Positions 42,789 through 51,734 of a DNA stretch of 64,000 nucleotides are shown in pieces; position 1 is the first letter of the stretch, and the number at the start of each line of letters is the position of its first letter. The DNA is from an uncultured Lachnospiraceae bacterium (GTDB lineage Bacteria > Bacillota > Clostridia > Lachnospirales > Lachnospiraceae), in assembly GCA_951802115.1 (NCBI GenBank), contig CATOPL010000011.1, positions 1 through 64,000 of the forward strand. Reading direction: 5' to 3'. The notes beneath the pieces are model-generated. The model ran no database searches, had not been told where the DNA came from, and saw nothing but the letters and a program-made list of their open reading frames with translations. The position numbers were made by a program, and so were the translations under genes.

Positions 42789-43202
42789 TTACCGGACCTC
42801 AGCTCCGTAAAATGAATCCTTTCCGGCCGCCCTTCGATTGAGTTTCTCATCAATCACACGCAGCCTGTCAATTACGGTCTGAGTTTTCCTCCTGATTTCA
42901 TAGATTTTCTTCTCTTCCGGGCTTTCCCCGATACTCTCCTCCGGATCCGACTGAATCAAAGTACGTATTTTTTGAAGCGCTTTTCTGCTTATGCTGCACA
43001 TCTGCCAGATTTCATGTGTGCATTCATCAAACTTTGCCATCTCATCTGCGCGCATCTGGAGAACCAGAGAAACTGATACCTCATCACCCCGCGCCATCGC
43101 ATCCGATAGTTCATTTGTCAGACGATCAATCTCTCTTATAAAGTTGTAACGCCTCTGAAAAAGAACCATGACCTTTCTCATGTCCAGTTCTGTTTCTGCC
43201 AT
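42789..43202 (-). CDS. FliT-like helical flagellar chaperone
   Basis: A 137-residue, highly charged, helical protein (RRYNFIREIDRLTNELSD, IRRKTQTVIDRLRVIDEKL) directly downstream of the fliS pair. Position, size and helical nature fit a FliT or FlgN-like chaperone for FliD, but no signature motif proves it. It starts 4 bp after the second fliS. Confidence 0.55.
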   Translation of the reverse strand: MAETELDMRKVMVLFQRRYNFIREIDRLTNELSDAMARGDEVSVSLVLQMRADEMAKFDECTHEIWQMCSISRKALQKIRTLIQSDPEESIGESPEEKKIYEIRRKTQTVIDRLRVIDEKLNRRAAGKDSFYGAEVR

Positions 43203-43206
43203 ATCC

Positions 43207-43611
43207 CTATCCTCTTACCTCTCTCTGAGCAGGTATACGCATATCATTCACCTGCCTGCTTGCACCGTCAAAAGCCTCCCGCAGCTCAGACAGAATATGA
43301 CGAATACGTCCAATCTCCTCCTGCTTTCTCTCTCTTCCGGCCTTCACTACACTCAGGTCATAAATCAGATACTCATAAATCCGCTTCAGATCCCAGCTGA
43401 TCTGATACTGCATATCAAGAATTTCTATCAAATAACGAACAATCTTCGAAACACGTTTCAGACAGTCATCATAATCATCATAATTTCCATCTATCAGAGA
43501 CTGCTCCGCTCTTATAAGACGTTTAATCGTCTCATCAAATAAAAGCAGCAGGAGCTCTCCATTTGACATGGAATAAATACTTTTTTCTTTATATTTACTG
43601 TATCCGTTCAT
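43207..43611 (-). CDS. fliS: flagellin export chaperone FliS, second copy
   Basis: A 134-residue FliS protein. SMSNGELLLLLFDETIKRLIRAEQSL and AGRERKQEEIGRIRHILSELREAFDGA contain the usual FliS signatures (parts LLLLLFDETIKRL and LSELREAFDG). It binds the flagellin C-terminus and prevents premature polymerisation. Its ATG overlaps the stop of the first fliS by 4 bp. The two copies are clearly paralogous but differ at many places, so they may serve different flagellins. Confidence 0.9.
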   Translation of the reverse strand: MNGYSKYKEKSIYSMSNGELLLLLFDETIKRLIRAEQSLIDGNYDDYDDCLKRVSKIVRYLIEILDMQYQISWDLKRIYEYLIYDLSVVKAGRERKQEEIGRIRHILSELREAFDGASRQVNDMRIPAQREVRG

Positions 43612-44003
43612 CTGATCCCTTCCTCAACGTTCTGCTCATCTACCTGTTTGCTGGCACCATCAAAACCTTCCCGCAATTCTGTAAGAATATGGAGGATACG
43701 TCCGATTTCTTCCCGTTTACTCTCTTTTCCCGCTTTTATAACACTAAGATCATAAACGAGATATTCATAAATCCGTTTCAGATCGCCGCTGACTGAATAA
43801 TTCATATCCAAAATATCCTTCAAATAACGGACAATCCTCGAAACACGTCCCATACAGTCGTCAAATTCATCATAATTCTTATCTTCAAGCAGCTGTTCTG
43901 CGCTCGTAAGACGCGCGATGGCCTCATCATAAAGCAGCAGCAAAAGCTGCGGACCTGACATGGATTTAATATCTTCTTCACTGTATCTGGTTTGCTCGTT
44001 CAT
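43608..44003 (-). CDS. fliS: flagellin export chaperone FliS, first copy
   Basis: A 131-residue FliS protein from the ATG at 44003, which follows GAGGAAGGA. SMSGPQLLLLLYDEAIARLTSAEQLL and IGRILHILTELREGFDGASKQV (parts LLLLLYDEAIARL and LTELREGFDG) identify the family. It is coupled to the second copy by a 4-bp overlap and lies 178 bp downstream of fliD. A nested hairpin lies just upstream at 44039-44119. Confidence 0.9.
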   Translation of the reverse strand: MNEQTRYSEEDIKSMSGPQLLLLLYDEAIARLTSAEQLLEDKNYDEFDDCMGRVSRIVRYLKDILDMNYSVSGDLKRIYEYLVYDLSVIKAGKESKREEIGRILHILTELREGFDGASKQVDEQNVEEGIR

Positions 44004-44038
44004 CTGGATTCCTTCCTCAAAAAATTTTTCTGTCAAAA

Positions 44039-44119
44039 CGTGTTTGAAAATTATTTTCCGTCAGCTGAATGTTACGCTTGATGGGGCATTCAGCCAACAG
44101 GAATAAATTTCCAAACACG
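44039..44119 (-). repeat. nested hairpin between fliD and fliS
   Basis: CGTGTTTG at 44039-44046 pairs with CAAACACG at 44112-44119, with A/T-rich partial pairing inside, and GCTGAATG pairs with CATTCAGC in the centre. There is no T-run, so it is more likely an RNA-processing or stability element than a terminator. Confidence 0.5.
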
Positions 44120-44181
44120 CTTTCGTACTGTGTACACAGGCAAAGATGCATGTCACGACAGTTCCAACACATATTTCTTCA

Positions 44182-46896
44182 TCATCCTGAAATCTGAGAA
44201 AGATAACTGGACTGACTGTTAAACTGGTTAATCATACTCTCCATATAAGTAAACTGCGAAATATAACGCTCCTGCTGCGTTTTAAGCGTCAGCTTGAGAC
44301 GTTCAAGCGTCTCATTCATCGTCTTAAGCTGTGTGTAGATCTGATTATCATAAAGAGTCGTCGCTTTCTTTGACGTTCCGGCTATCTCAATCAACGCACC
44401 ATAAGACCCCTTTGAGCCATTGCTGGCATTTTTGGAAGAATAGCGGGTTGCATATGGAGTAAACGCCTCATCTACAACAGTCGCAAGACCTTTTGACACC
44501 TCTCCTCCGCCTGTAAATATATTAGATACCAGCTCCGGATCACTCTGCATTGCCTGTTTGAAAGCCGACTCATTAAATACCAGAGTACCGCCGTCCAGAT
44601 AATCATCTGAATAAGTGATTCCGATCTTTTCCAGATCAGCATAGCTGGCGCCGCTGCTCATCAATTTTGTAAAAATACCCTGCACATCCATACTCAATCC
44701 GCGCATGGTAGAATCATTGTACAGAATTCCCTCTTTCGCCTTTGCTTCCCATTTTTCGATCTCATCTTCGCTCATTTCAGCCTTCTGGGCATCCGTCAGC
44801 ACACCATAGCTGCTGTCAGGACGGGTAGTAACCTGCTTATTGATCTCCTTCACCAGATTATTGAAAGATTCAACAAAGCTTTTCACTCTCTCTGTTGCCC
44901 CGTCTACATCCGCCGCTGCACTGAAGGTAACCGCTGCGGAGGTATCTGCTTTCCATTCTTTATTCAATACAAGACTGTAGCCGTTTGTTGCATCACCCTC
45001 TACCCGGTAACCTTTATGATTCACCAGATTTCCGTCTGCGTCCTTATAAATCTCGCCTTTTACCGCATCTTCTTCGTCAATGTCTATATCATATTCTCCG
45101 GTAACGCTGTTGTAGGCCTTAAAAATACGTTCGTTGGTAGCGCCGTTGACCGAAAACCTTCCTTCTACCGGAACAGAATCTGTATACTCACCGCCAAATA
45201 CACCGGACACCGTAACGCTCATACCTTCCAGATCAAAAGTGTTCGAAGAACGATTCAGAATCACGTCCCCGTTGCCATAGCTGACGGAAATGATTGCGTC
45301 CTGGCCTTCGGTAAAGCTTCCGCCGCCGAAAAGCTTCTCCGCCAGATCAGAATCCAGACTGATGTCTCTGCCTTTTCCCGTCTCACTGGACACCAGCATA
45401 AATTTTCCGGTAGCATTCGAATAGGTCGCCTTTACGCCTGCGTCTGAAGCATTGATCTTTGACAAAATATCGCTGATACTGCTGTTAGCAGTAAGACCTT
45501 TAATTTCCACACCGTTAATCTTAAGATTCAAAGATCCGTCAGATGATGCATACTGTCCAAGATCACCAAGTCTGTCTTTCAGCGCCGACTGAGACAGCTT
45601 TCCGCTCAGATTAATCTTGCTGGATTCTCCGTCCGTAATCCCAAGATTGTTCAGGAGTTCTTTATCTCCTGATCTGATCGATACCGTACTGGAAGTGCCG
45701 GTAACGCTGTCAGATTTTGCGGAGAAAGAAAGCCCTTGATCCTTATCGGCGTTAACAGTCACTGCACCTTTTCCATATGCCAGATCCAAACGCTTCTGAA
45801 GATTGTTCTTCATAAGTTCCAGCTGCTCTTCCGCTGTCTTTCCGGCATAATCTTTTGCCTCATCCGCTGTGATCAGTTCGATCTCCTTCTGATTTCCGTC
45901 AAAGTTGAAAGTCAGCTTCTTACCGGTCAGATATGAAAGCGCTGTCTGTGTATTCAAAGCGCTGTCTGTAAAGGACACCGTCTGTCCGCTTCCAAACTCA
46001 GAAAGAGATAACCCCTTTGATTTTGAATCGTCATCTCCGTCAGGCGCCTTATATCCCAATGCCGTCAGTGCCGAAGAACTTTTTCTGATACCGATACTAT
46101 TGGCAGAACCCGCAGTCTTCTCCTCGATTGTAATGCCTGTACCGTCCGCTTTGGCAACAAACTGAACTGCATCGGAAAGCGTGGTCTCGCCGACTTTCAG
46201 CTCCTGTTGTTCCAGAGATTCGTTCAGCTGGGATGCCAGCTTCCGATAAAACTCTTCCTCCGGCAGGCCGTCGGCGTTCGTATAATCGATCGTCCTGGTC
46301 ACTTCTTTCCCGTCGACCATCTCTTTATATGTGCCTGAGAACTTAAACGTCGTCTCAAAACCAACGCTGCCGTCATCATTGTAATTACCGAAAACAAGCT
46401 GAGTTCCCTGCAGTTTGGAAGATGTCCATTCCGTGCCCAGATCCGTCAGGGTTGTCTGCAGCTTTCCGCCCAGCGCATCAGACTCCCGCATGGATGATGT
46501 AGCCAGCTGTCTGACAGATGTTATGGAGACATTGGCTGCCAGCTCTGAGGAACCTGTCGCTTTTACAAAACAGGTCGATTCATCCTTTCCATGAACGGTA
46601 ATTACGCTTTTGGCAAAAATAGAGGAATCCACCAGACTCTTGCCGGATGAATAACTGAGATAGTCATCAGCCAGCCCCAGAATCTGATCTGTGATACTCT
46701 GATATGCTTCCTGCTTCCATCCCAGCTTTGTAATCTCCGCCTGCTGTGCGATGACTCTGTTATTCGCGTGCAGCGTCATTGCTTCGATGATGGAGTCACG
46801 GTCAATACCGGACACCATACCGCCAAAACCGCGCAGTGATGTATTTCCCAAACTGTTGGAACTTGATACACTGTTTGTACTTGATAAACTTGCCAT
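44182..46896 (-). CDS. fliD: flagellar cap protein FliD (hook-associated protein 2), very long
   Basis: A 904-residue filament cap protein. The N-terminal LRGFGGMVSGIDRDSIIEAMT and the C-terminal MNETLERLKLTLKTQQERY with FTYMESMINQFNSQSSYL are typical D0/D1 ends. It is nearly twice the usual length of about 450-500 residues; the extra sequence lies in the central outward domains (about residues 180-650), with repeated beta-rich modules such as GNGDVILNRSSNTFDLEG. A sigma-28-like promoter lies upstream at 47022-47049. The ATG follows GGAGAG. Confidence 0.93.
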   Translation of the reverse strand: MASLSSTNSVSSSNSLGNTSLRGFGGMVSGIDRDSIIEAMTLHANNRVIAQQAEITKLGWKQEAYQSITDQILGLADDYLSYSSGKSLVDSSIFAKSVITVHGKDESTCFVKATGSSELAANVSITSVRQLATSSMRESDALGGKLQTTLTDLGTEWTSSKLQGTQLVFGNYNDDGSVGFETTFKFSGTYKEMVDGKEVTRTIDYTNADGLPEEEFYRKLASQLNESLEQQELKVGETTLSDAVQFVAKADGTGITIEEKTAGSANSIGIRKSSSALTALGYKAPDGDDDSKSKGLSLSEFGSGQTVSFTDSALNTQTALSYLTGKKLTFNFDGNQKEIELITADEAKDYAGKTAEEQLELMKNNLQKRLDLAYGKGAVTVNADKDQGLSFSAKSDSVTGTSSTVSIRSGDKELLNNLGITDGESSKINLSGKLSQSALKDRLGDLGQYASSDGSLNLKINGVEIKGLTANSSISDILSKINASDAGVKATYSNATGKFMLVSSETGKGRDISLDSDLAEKLFGGGSFTEGQDAIISVSYGNGDVILNRSSNTFDLEGMSVTVSGVFGGEYTDSVPVEGRFSVNGATNERIFKAYNSVTGEYDIDIDEEDAVKGEIYKDADGNLVNHKGYRVEGDATNGYSLVLNKEWKADTSAAVTFSAAADVDGATERVKSFVESFNNLVKEINKQVTTRPDSSYGVLTDAQKAEMSEDEIEKWEAKAKEGILYNDSTMRGLSMDVQGIFTKLMSSGASYADLEKIGITYSDDYLDGGTLVFNESAFKQAMQSDPELVSNIFTGGGEVSKGLATVVDEAFTPYATRYSSKNASNGSKGSYGALIEIAGTSKKATTLYDNQIYTQLKTMNETLERLKLTLKTQQERYISQFTYMESMINQFNSQSSYLSQISG

Positions 46897-47021
46897 TATC
46901 TCTATTCTCTCCTTTCGCTTCCTGCGCAGGTCCCCATCCGCCTCTCCTGATCCATCATGGCTGATCTGTAACCGTACCTGCTGTCATGCTTTGAAAAAAA
47001 TCATTTTTTATCTATACTTAT

Positions 47022-47049
47022 TTATCGACGTGTTGTATAATAATCATAA
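47022..47049 (-). promoter_or_regulatory. sigma-28-like promoter of fliD
   Basis: TTAT (47046-47049), 16 bp, then GTCGATAA (47022-47029) on the minus strand, one mismatch from GCCGATAA. The fliD start is about 125 bp downstream. Confidence 0.45.
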
Positions 47050-47096
47050 TACTTTGGAAAATCATTTTTACATTCTTTCACTTTGGAGGTACTGTC

Positions 47097-47891
47097 TTGG
47101 CTATCATTATTACAGTTTCAAACCAGAAGGGCGGTGTGGGCAAAACCACTACATCCGCGGCACTGGCCTCCGGGATCGCTCTGACCGGCAAAAATGTTCT
47201 GGGTATCGATCTGGACCCCCAGGGCAATCTGGGGTTCTGTCTGGGCGGCGGGACTGAGAACCGTTATACGGTCCTGGATGTCTTAAACGGTTCTGTTCCG
47301 GTCGAAGAAGCGCTGGTCGAAAGCGAAACCTGCGATCTTCTGGTCTCCGATATCAGCCTGAGCAGCAACGGTCTGGAAAACATTCCCGGCAGACGTGAAT
47401 ATATCCTTAAAAATGCCATAGCACCTGTGATCGATCGGTATGACTATGTCATCATTGATACTCCGCCGGCACTGAACCTTTTAACGGTTAACGCCTATTC
47501 CACTTCTGACCATCTGATCATTCCCATGGCTTCTGATATTCTCAGCCTGGTCGGACTTGCGCAGCTTAAAGAAACCATTGAATCCGTACGCAGTACCTTT
47601 AATCCGGGTCTGAATATCCTGGGAATTCTGCTCAACAGATTCAATAAGCGCACGCTTCTGGCACGCGATGTTCTCGACATGGCAAGTCAGCTGGCGGAAC
47701 AGATCGATTCGAAGGTGTTCAAAACAAGAATTCGTCCTGGAGTAGCGATTGCAGAGGCTCCGGCCCACGGCGAAAGCATTTTTACATATAATATTAATTC
47801 AGGAGCGGTGCTGGATTACCTGGATTTCATCAGAGAAATCGCACCGGAAATTCATTTGGAATTAAAAAAGGAGGAGTCAGATAATGGCTAA
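47097..47891 (+). CDS. ParA/Soj-type ATPase in the flagellar locus
   Basis: A 264-residue Walker-type ATPase starting at TTG, seven bases after GGAGG. The deviant Walker A KGGVGKTT is at residues 11-18, DLDPQGNLGF is the Walker A' region, and YVIIDTPPALNLLT the Walker B. It is the short Soj type without an N-terminal DNA-binding domain. There is no parB or parS nearby; its partner is instead the ComFB-domain gene, which overlaps its stop by 8 bp. In other bacteria ParA-like ATPases position flagella, pili or chemoreceptor arrays. I infer such a cell-positioning role here. Confidence 0.88.
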   Translation: MAIIITVSNQKGGVGKTTTSAALASGIALTGKNVLGIDLDPQGNLGFCLGGGTENRYTVLDVLNGSVPVEEALVESETCDLLVSDISLSSNGLENIPGRREYILKNAIAPVIDRYDYVIIDTPPALNLLTVNAYSTSDHLIIPMASDILSLVGLAQLKETIESVRSTFNPGLNILGILLNRFNKRTLLARDVLDMASQLAEQIDSKVFKTRIRPGVAIAEAPAHGESIFTYNINSGAVLDYLDFIREIAPEIHLELKKEESDNG

Positions 47892-48519
47892 AAAAACAAA
47901 CAAAACATCACATATACTGGATCTGCTGACAAATGGTCCTGCACCGGAGGTTGGCGGTTCTGCTTCTTCAGGCGGTGTTCAGTCACACACGCCGATCCCC
48001 AAAAAAGTCACTGTCGTAGACGAGGGAAGCCGAAATGATAAGCTTTCTCAGGAGATTCTGAGCAATCTTACAGATGAGCTGGAAAACGAGGTTCTCCAGG
48101 ATTCCAGTACCGTTTCCGATGCGTCTCCTGCAGAACCGGCCGATGCACAGCCACAGGAAACTGCTCCGGTTTCCCCGCAGACAGACACAGTACAGTCTGA
48201 GGAGCTGGATATCGAGCTGGAAATCCTTCCTGATGAGGAAGAGGAAGAATACCATTTTGTCAACGTTATGGAAGAATTGCTCATGAAGCAGGATCTTGAC
48301 AGCATTCTCAGACAGTACGACGTATGCACCTGTCCCCGCTGCAATGCCGACGTGCGTGCGCTCACGCTGACTTCTCTGCCGTCCAAATACGTAGTGATCG
48401 GCAAACGGTCATTCTCACCTGTACTGAACTACTATGAGAATAAATTTAAGATCAGTATGCTGACCGCTCTGAACAGAGCGTGCACGACTGTACGTGAAAG
48501 ACCTCATCACAAGAGATAA
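47884..48519 (+). CDS. ComFB-domain protein with long acidic linker
   Basis: A 211-residue protein. The first 120 residues are disordered-looking and rich in Ser, Pro, Gln and acidic residues. Residues about 124-205 form a ComFB-type domain: VNVMEELLMKQDLDSILRQYDVCTCPRC (parts VNVMEELL and YDVCTCPRC) with a CxCxxC cluster at 148-153, then ALTLTSLPSKYVV. ComFB-domain proteins have been reported to bind cyclic dinucleotides. It is coupled to the ParA gene by an 8-bp overlap and ends at a strong terminator. The N-terminus may be the ParA-interacting tail; this is inference. Confidence 0.75.
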   Translation: MAKKTNKTSHILDLLTNGPAPEVGGSASSGGVQSHTPIPKKVTVVDEGSRNDKLSQEILSNLTDELENEVLQDSSTVSDASPAEPADAQPQETAPVSPQTDTVQSEELDIELEILPDEEEEEYHFVNVMEELLMKQDLDSILRQYDVCTCPRCNADVRALTLTSLPSKYVVIGKRSFSPVLNYYENKFKISMLTALNRACTTVRERPHHKR

Positions 48520-48529
48520 ATCTATAAAA

Positions 48530-48590
48530 GGGGCCGCTCCCCGCAATCAGCGCCAATGTAAAAGCTGATCACGGGAAACGGCCCCATTTT
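48530..48590. terminator. bidirectional terminator between ComFB and FkbM genes
   Basis: GGGGCCG...CCCG...ATCAGC pairs with GCTGAT...CGGG...CGGCCCC in a long interrupted stem at about 48530-48585, followed by ATTTT. It separates the plus-strand ParA-ComFB pair from the minus-strand glycan island. Confidence 0.75.
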
Positions 48591-48619
48591 GCATAATTCA
48601 CTGACTTCACCAGAGCAAT

Positions 48620-49849
48620 TTATATTGCCAGTAATACAATCTCCGCCGGTCCCCACTGCCATCCATTACTTCTGAGATAAAACCGGTAATCCGGATTCAT
48701 ATCTGATATCATTCTGGGAATCTTCCAGATATCTTCATTATTGTGGTAAACCGATATCAGCAGCCGCGGCTGCTCTTCCCGGATATGCCTCTCGCAACCT
48801 AACAGAGCGTCCTGTTCCGCCCCTTCAATATCCATTTTAATTAAAGTTATCTTTTCATCAATGTCGCTGTCCAGACTCACAATCTCGATCTCTGTCCCTG
48901 AATGGTCGTCTGTAATTTTATTAATCGTTGACAGCGGGCCGGAAGTCACATAACTGCCCATACTGTTTTTACTGCCCACCGCTTTATTTCTGTATTCAAT
49001 ATCAGGATACTGAGCCAGGTTTTTCTTCATTTCTTTCACACTGGACGGATCAATTTCATAGCAGAATATTTTCTTATACTTGCCATAAGTGCGAATGTAA
49101 TTTTCAACGGAATCACCGGTCCATGCTCCCAGGTCAACCACCACTTCCCGTTCATCGCATCGCACCAGATCCAGATCAAAATAGTCTGTAAAATTACCTT
49201 CTTTCATGACATTGATGTACTCCAGATCAAACGTAAGCCAGTTATACAGCATACTGCAGAGGACAATTTTTGATCTCCAGTCCCCCAGCCTGTGATACAG
49301 CCATAGAAAGTCCTTTCTGTGCTCTTTCAGGGCTGTCACTCTGTTTACAATAACATCATACCGATCAGCGGCCGTATCCAGAGTTCCCCACATTTCACTG
49401 TATTCCTGATAATAGATACAGAACTTTTTTATCAGCTCTTCTCCCTGACCCAGCAAAGACTCTTTTGCCTTTTTCACAATTACGTCAAAATCCACAAAGC
49501 AGATATAGTCCATCAGCTTTAGAAATTTCTCATCCCAGACATTCTTTGCATAATATCTCCGCTCCAGAATCTGTGTCATACCGTCTTTCCAATCGCTGTA
49601 GCATCCTGCCAGTTCTTCTCTGCATTCAAAATGCATCATTTTCTTTTCCAGGCACTCCAGATCACAGAAGCTGACTTTTTTGCTTCCTGTCAGTTCAAAA
49701 TTGAGCGTTTCGATCACATAGCCCAGCTCCCATGTCAGACGGATCATCTCTTCCTCATAATCCTTTTCGCACAGAATTCGAATACGGTCTATTACTGTGC
49801 CTGCTTTATCAAGCTCCCCTTTTATCCGGTTATACTCCGCCCTGTTCAT
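48620..49849 (-). CDS. FkbM-family methyltransferase
   Basis: A 409-residue protein from the ATG at 49849, which has AAAGGAGG eight bases upstream. The C-terminal half (about 215-405) is an FkbM-type SAM-dependent O-methyltransferase: EVVVDLGAWTGDSVENYI is the SAM-binding motif, FCYEIDPSSVKEMKKNL the second, and LIKMDIEGAEQDALLG is diagnostic. The first 200 residues are helical and unrecognised. It is the last gene of the minus-strand island and probably methylates a sugar or an attached group of the glycan. Confidence 0.85.
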   Translation of the reverse strand: MNRAEYNRIKGELDKAGTVIDRIRILCEKDYEEEMIRLTWELGYVIETLNFELTGSKKVSFCDLECLEKKMMHFECREELAGCYSDWKDGMTQILERRYYAKNVWDEKFLKLMDYICFVDFDVIVKKAKESLLGQGEELIKKFCIYYQEYSEMWGTLDTAADRYDVIVNRVTALKEHRKDFLWLYHRLGDWRSKIVLCSMLYNWLTFDLEYINVMKEGNFTDYFDLDLVRCDEREVVVDLGAWTGDSVENYIRTYGKYKKIFCYEIDPSSVKEMKKNLAQYPDIEYRNKAVGSKNSMGSYVTSGPLSTINKITDDHSGTEIEIVSLDSDIDEKITLIKMDIEGAEQDALLGCERHIREEQPRLLISVYHNNEDIWKIPRMISDMNPDYRFYLRSNGWQWGPAEIVLLAI

Positions 49850-49894
49850 TCCGTTCACCTCCTTTAACGATTTTTATATATTTATTGATCATGA

Positions 49895-51721
49895 TCAATC
49901 TCCCCTTTCCGCCCGGAAAATTTCCTTTATAGCTTCCACAAAGGAGTCATTTTCCTCCTGCTTTCTGACCGCAAGCCTGATATACTGTTTTCCATTATTT
50001 ATTTTAGGGGTCAGATCTTTAATTAACATATGATATTTTATCAATAATATTTTTGTTAATTGTGCCGAAGAAAGGCCGCCCCTAATTTCGCACATCACAA
50101 AATTCGCCTGCGTAGGATAGACTCCCAGTCCTGGAATTTGCTTTAAAGTATCTGTAAAATTCCTGCGCACATCTTTAAATCTGCCGATCGCCTCTGCATA
50201 TTCTCCGTTGTATTTTTCAGCAATCTGCATATAAAATTCCGCAAAAGAATTCATGTTCCAGATGGAGACGTTCTTCTTCAGCCTTTTTATCAAATCCGTC
50301 CGGGCAGAAGCCAGTATACCCAGACGTAGCCCTGGGACTCCGTAAGATTTGGATATACTTTTTACTACGATCAGATTGTGATACTGCTCTAGAATCCTGT
50401 TGTCTATCAGCGTATTGTCCAGGCTGTCCGCAAAATCGACAAAACTCTCGTCTACAAGCAGATCAATCTTTTTCTTTTCACACCACCGGCACAATTCCAA
50501 CAGGCCTTCTTTTTCAATAAAATTACCGCTGGGATTATCCGGATTGACCAAAACAAGCATGTCAATCTTCTTTCCGGAAAAGAATTTCATAATATGATCA
50601 GCCTGATATCGAAAGTTCAATGAAGCCGTATCAAAAATAACTCTGCGATCCCTGCCGCACCTGTTCGGATACTCTTCAAACGTCGGCCTGATAAAACCGA
50701 CCGTCCCTTCATACAGATCAAAAACGCTTTTGATTAATTCCGCCGCGCCGTTTCCGGTTATTATATAATCCTGTTTAACGCCAAAATTCTTGGCGGCCAG
50801 CAATGAATTCACATACATACCGGAAGGATACTGAGTAAGCAACGCATCAAAATTACTCTTGATTTCATCCATTAATCTCTGCGGAGGAAAATAGGGATTT
50901 ACCAGATAACAATAATCCAGCAAATGCGGATATCTCCAGTATCCGCCATAGCGCTTCTGCATCTTTTGAACCCTGGCTTCCTCACTGTCGGCAAAAATAG
51001 ATTCCGCAATATCAAGATCCTGTATATCATCAATTTCATACCAGCGCTGCCCTGCCAGACGTTTGGCCTTGATCTCAGGATTATCCAGTATCGTAATCAC
51101 CTTCAAAACCTGTTCATAATATTCATTATTTCCAAGCGCCATCGTATACGCCTCCAGAAAAGGCACATAATAATTGCAGGAAAAATGTCTGCTGAATTTA
51201 TAAATATTCACTGTTTTATAATAGAATGGTATATCCTCAAAGACGATTTTTCTGCCGCTGATAAACGCCTGAATATTATCTTCATCATCCAGTTTGACGA
51301 CCGTTCCGTCCATCCAGTTCTCGTATTTATCCACCAGAGCCAGCGTCTCTCTCTCATCTTCAAGCAGCCAGGTCAGCACACTGTCTTCAAAGATCAGATC
51401 TGACTCCAGCAATAAGGTATCGTCTTCCTTCAGCTGTTCTTTCGCCAGAGCCAGAGAATAAATATTGTTTGTTTTATAATAAACAGAATTATCAATATAT
51501 TCAACAGGCGTCTTCACATCCAGAGAGGCAATATAATCCATCAGCTTTTTCCCTTCGTAACCGACCACGATCACGATCCTCTTCAGATTCAGCGCGTCCA
51601 GCTGAGCCAGCATCTTTTCAATCAACGTAACGCCATTGACTCTGATCATACATTTTGTATGATTCATTGTCAGATCTTTCAGCCTCTTTCCCATTCCGGC
51701 TGCCAAAATAACCGCCTGCAT
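49895..51721 (-). CDS. fused nucleotidyltransferase (LicC/PntC-like) and CobD/HisC-like PLP enzyme
   Basis: A 608-residue two-domain enzyme. Residues 1-245 are a sugar-phosphate-type nucleotidyltransferase: LAAGMGKRL at 6-14, HTKCM at 21-25, and the metal-binding ESD at 106-108, closest in style to choline-phosphate or aminoethylphosphonate cytidylyltransferases. Residues about 265-605 are a fold-type I PLP enzyme: LVNPDNPSGNF at 391-401, LLVDESFVDF at 421-430, and the PLP lysine at 458 in KSISKSYGVPGLRLG, like CobD or HisC. Such fusions occur in flagellin-modification loci (to my recollection PA1090 of Pseudomonas aeruginosa and CD0242 of Clostridioides difficile). It could make an amino-phosphate by decarboxylation or transamination and activate it with CTP. 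Confidence 0.85.
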   Translation of the reverse strand: MQAVILAAGMGKRLKDLTMNHTKCMIRVNGVTLIEKMLAQLDALNLKRIVIVVGYEGKKLMDYIASLDVKTPVEYIDNSVYYKTNNIYSLALAKEQLKEDDTLLLESDLIFEDSVLTWLLEDERETLALVDKYENWMDGTVVKLDDEDNIQAFISGRKIVFEDIPFYYKTVNIYKFSRHFSCNYYVPFLEAYTMALGNNEYYEQVLKVITILDNPEIKAKRLAGQRWYEIDDIQDLDIAESIFADSEEARVQKMQKRYGGYWRYPHLLDYCYLVNPYFPPQRLMDEIKSNFDALLTQYPSGMYVNSLLAAKNFGVKQDYIITGNGAAELIKSVFDLYEGTVGFIRPTFEEYPNRCGRDRRVIFDTASLNFRYQADHIMKFFSGKKIDMLVLVNPDNPSGNFIEKEGLLELCRWCEKKKIDLLVDESFVDFADSLDNTLIDNRILEQYHNLIVVKSISKSYGVPGLRLGILASARTDLIKRLKKNVSIWNMNSFAEFYMQIAEKYNGEYAEAIGRFKDVRRNFTDTLKQIPGLGVYPTQANFVMCEIRGGLSSAQLTKILLIKYHMLIKDLTPKINNGKQYIRLAVRKQEENDSFVEAIKEIFRAERGD

Positions 51722-51734
51722 CGCCTACCTCCTG

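Noticed and set aside
47097-47891. ParA gene as a sign of a plasmid or integrated element
   Set aside because: No ParB, parS, replication or integrase gene is nearby; it is flanked by flagellar genes and paired with a ComFB-domain gene.
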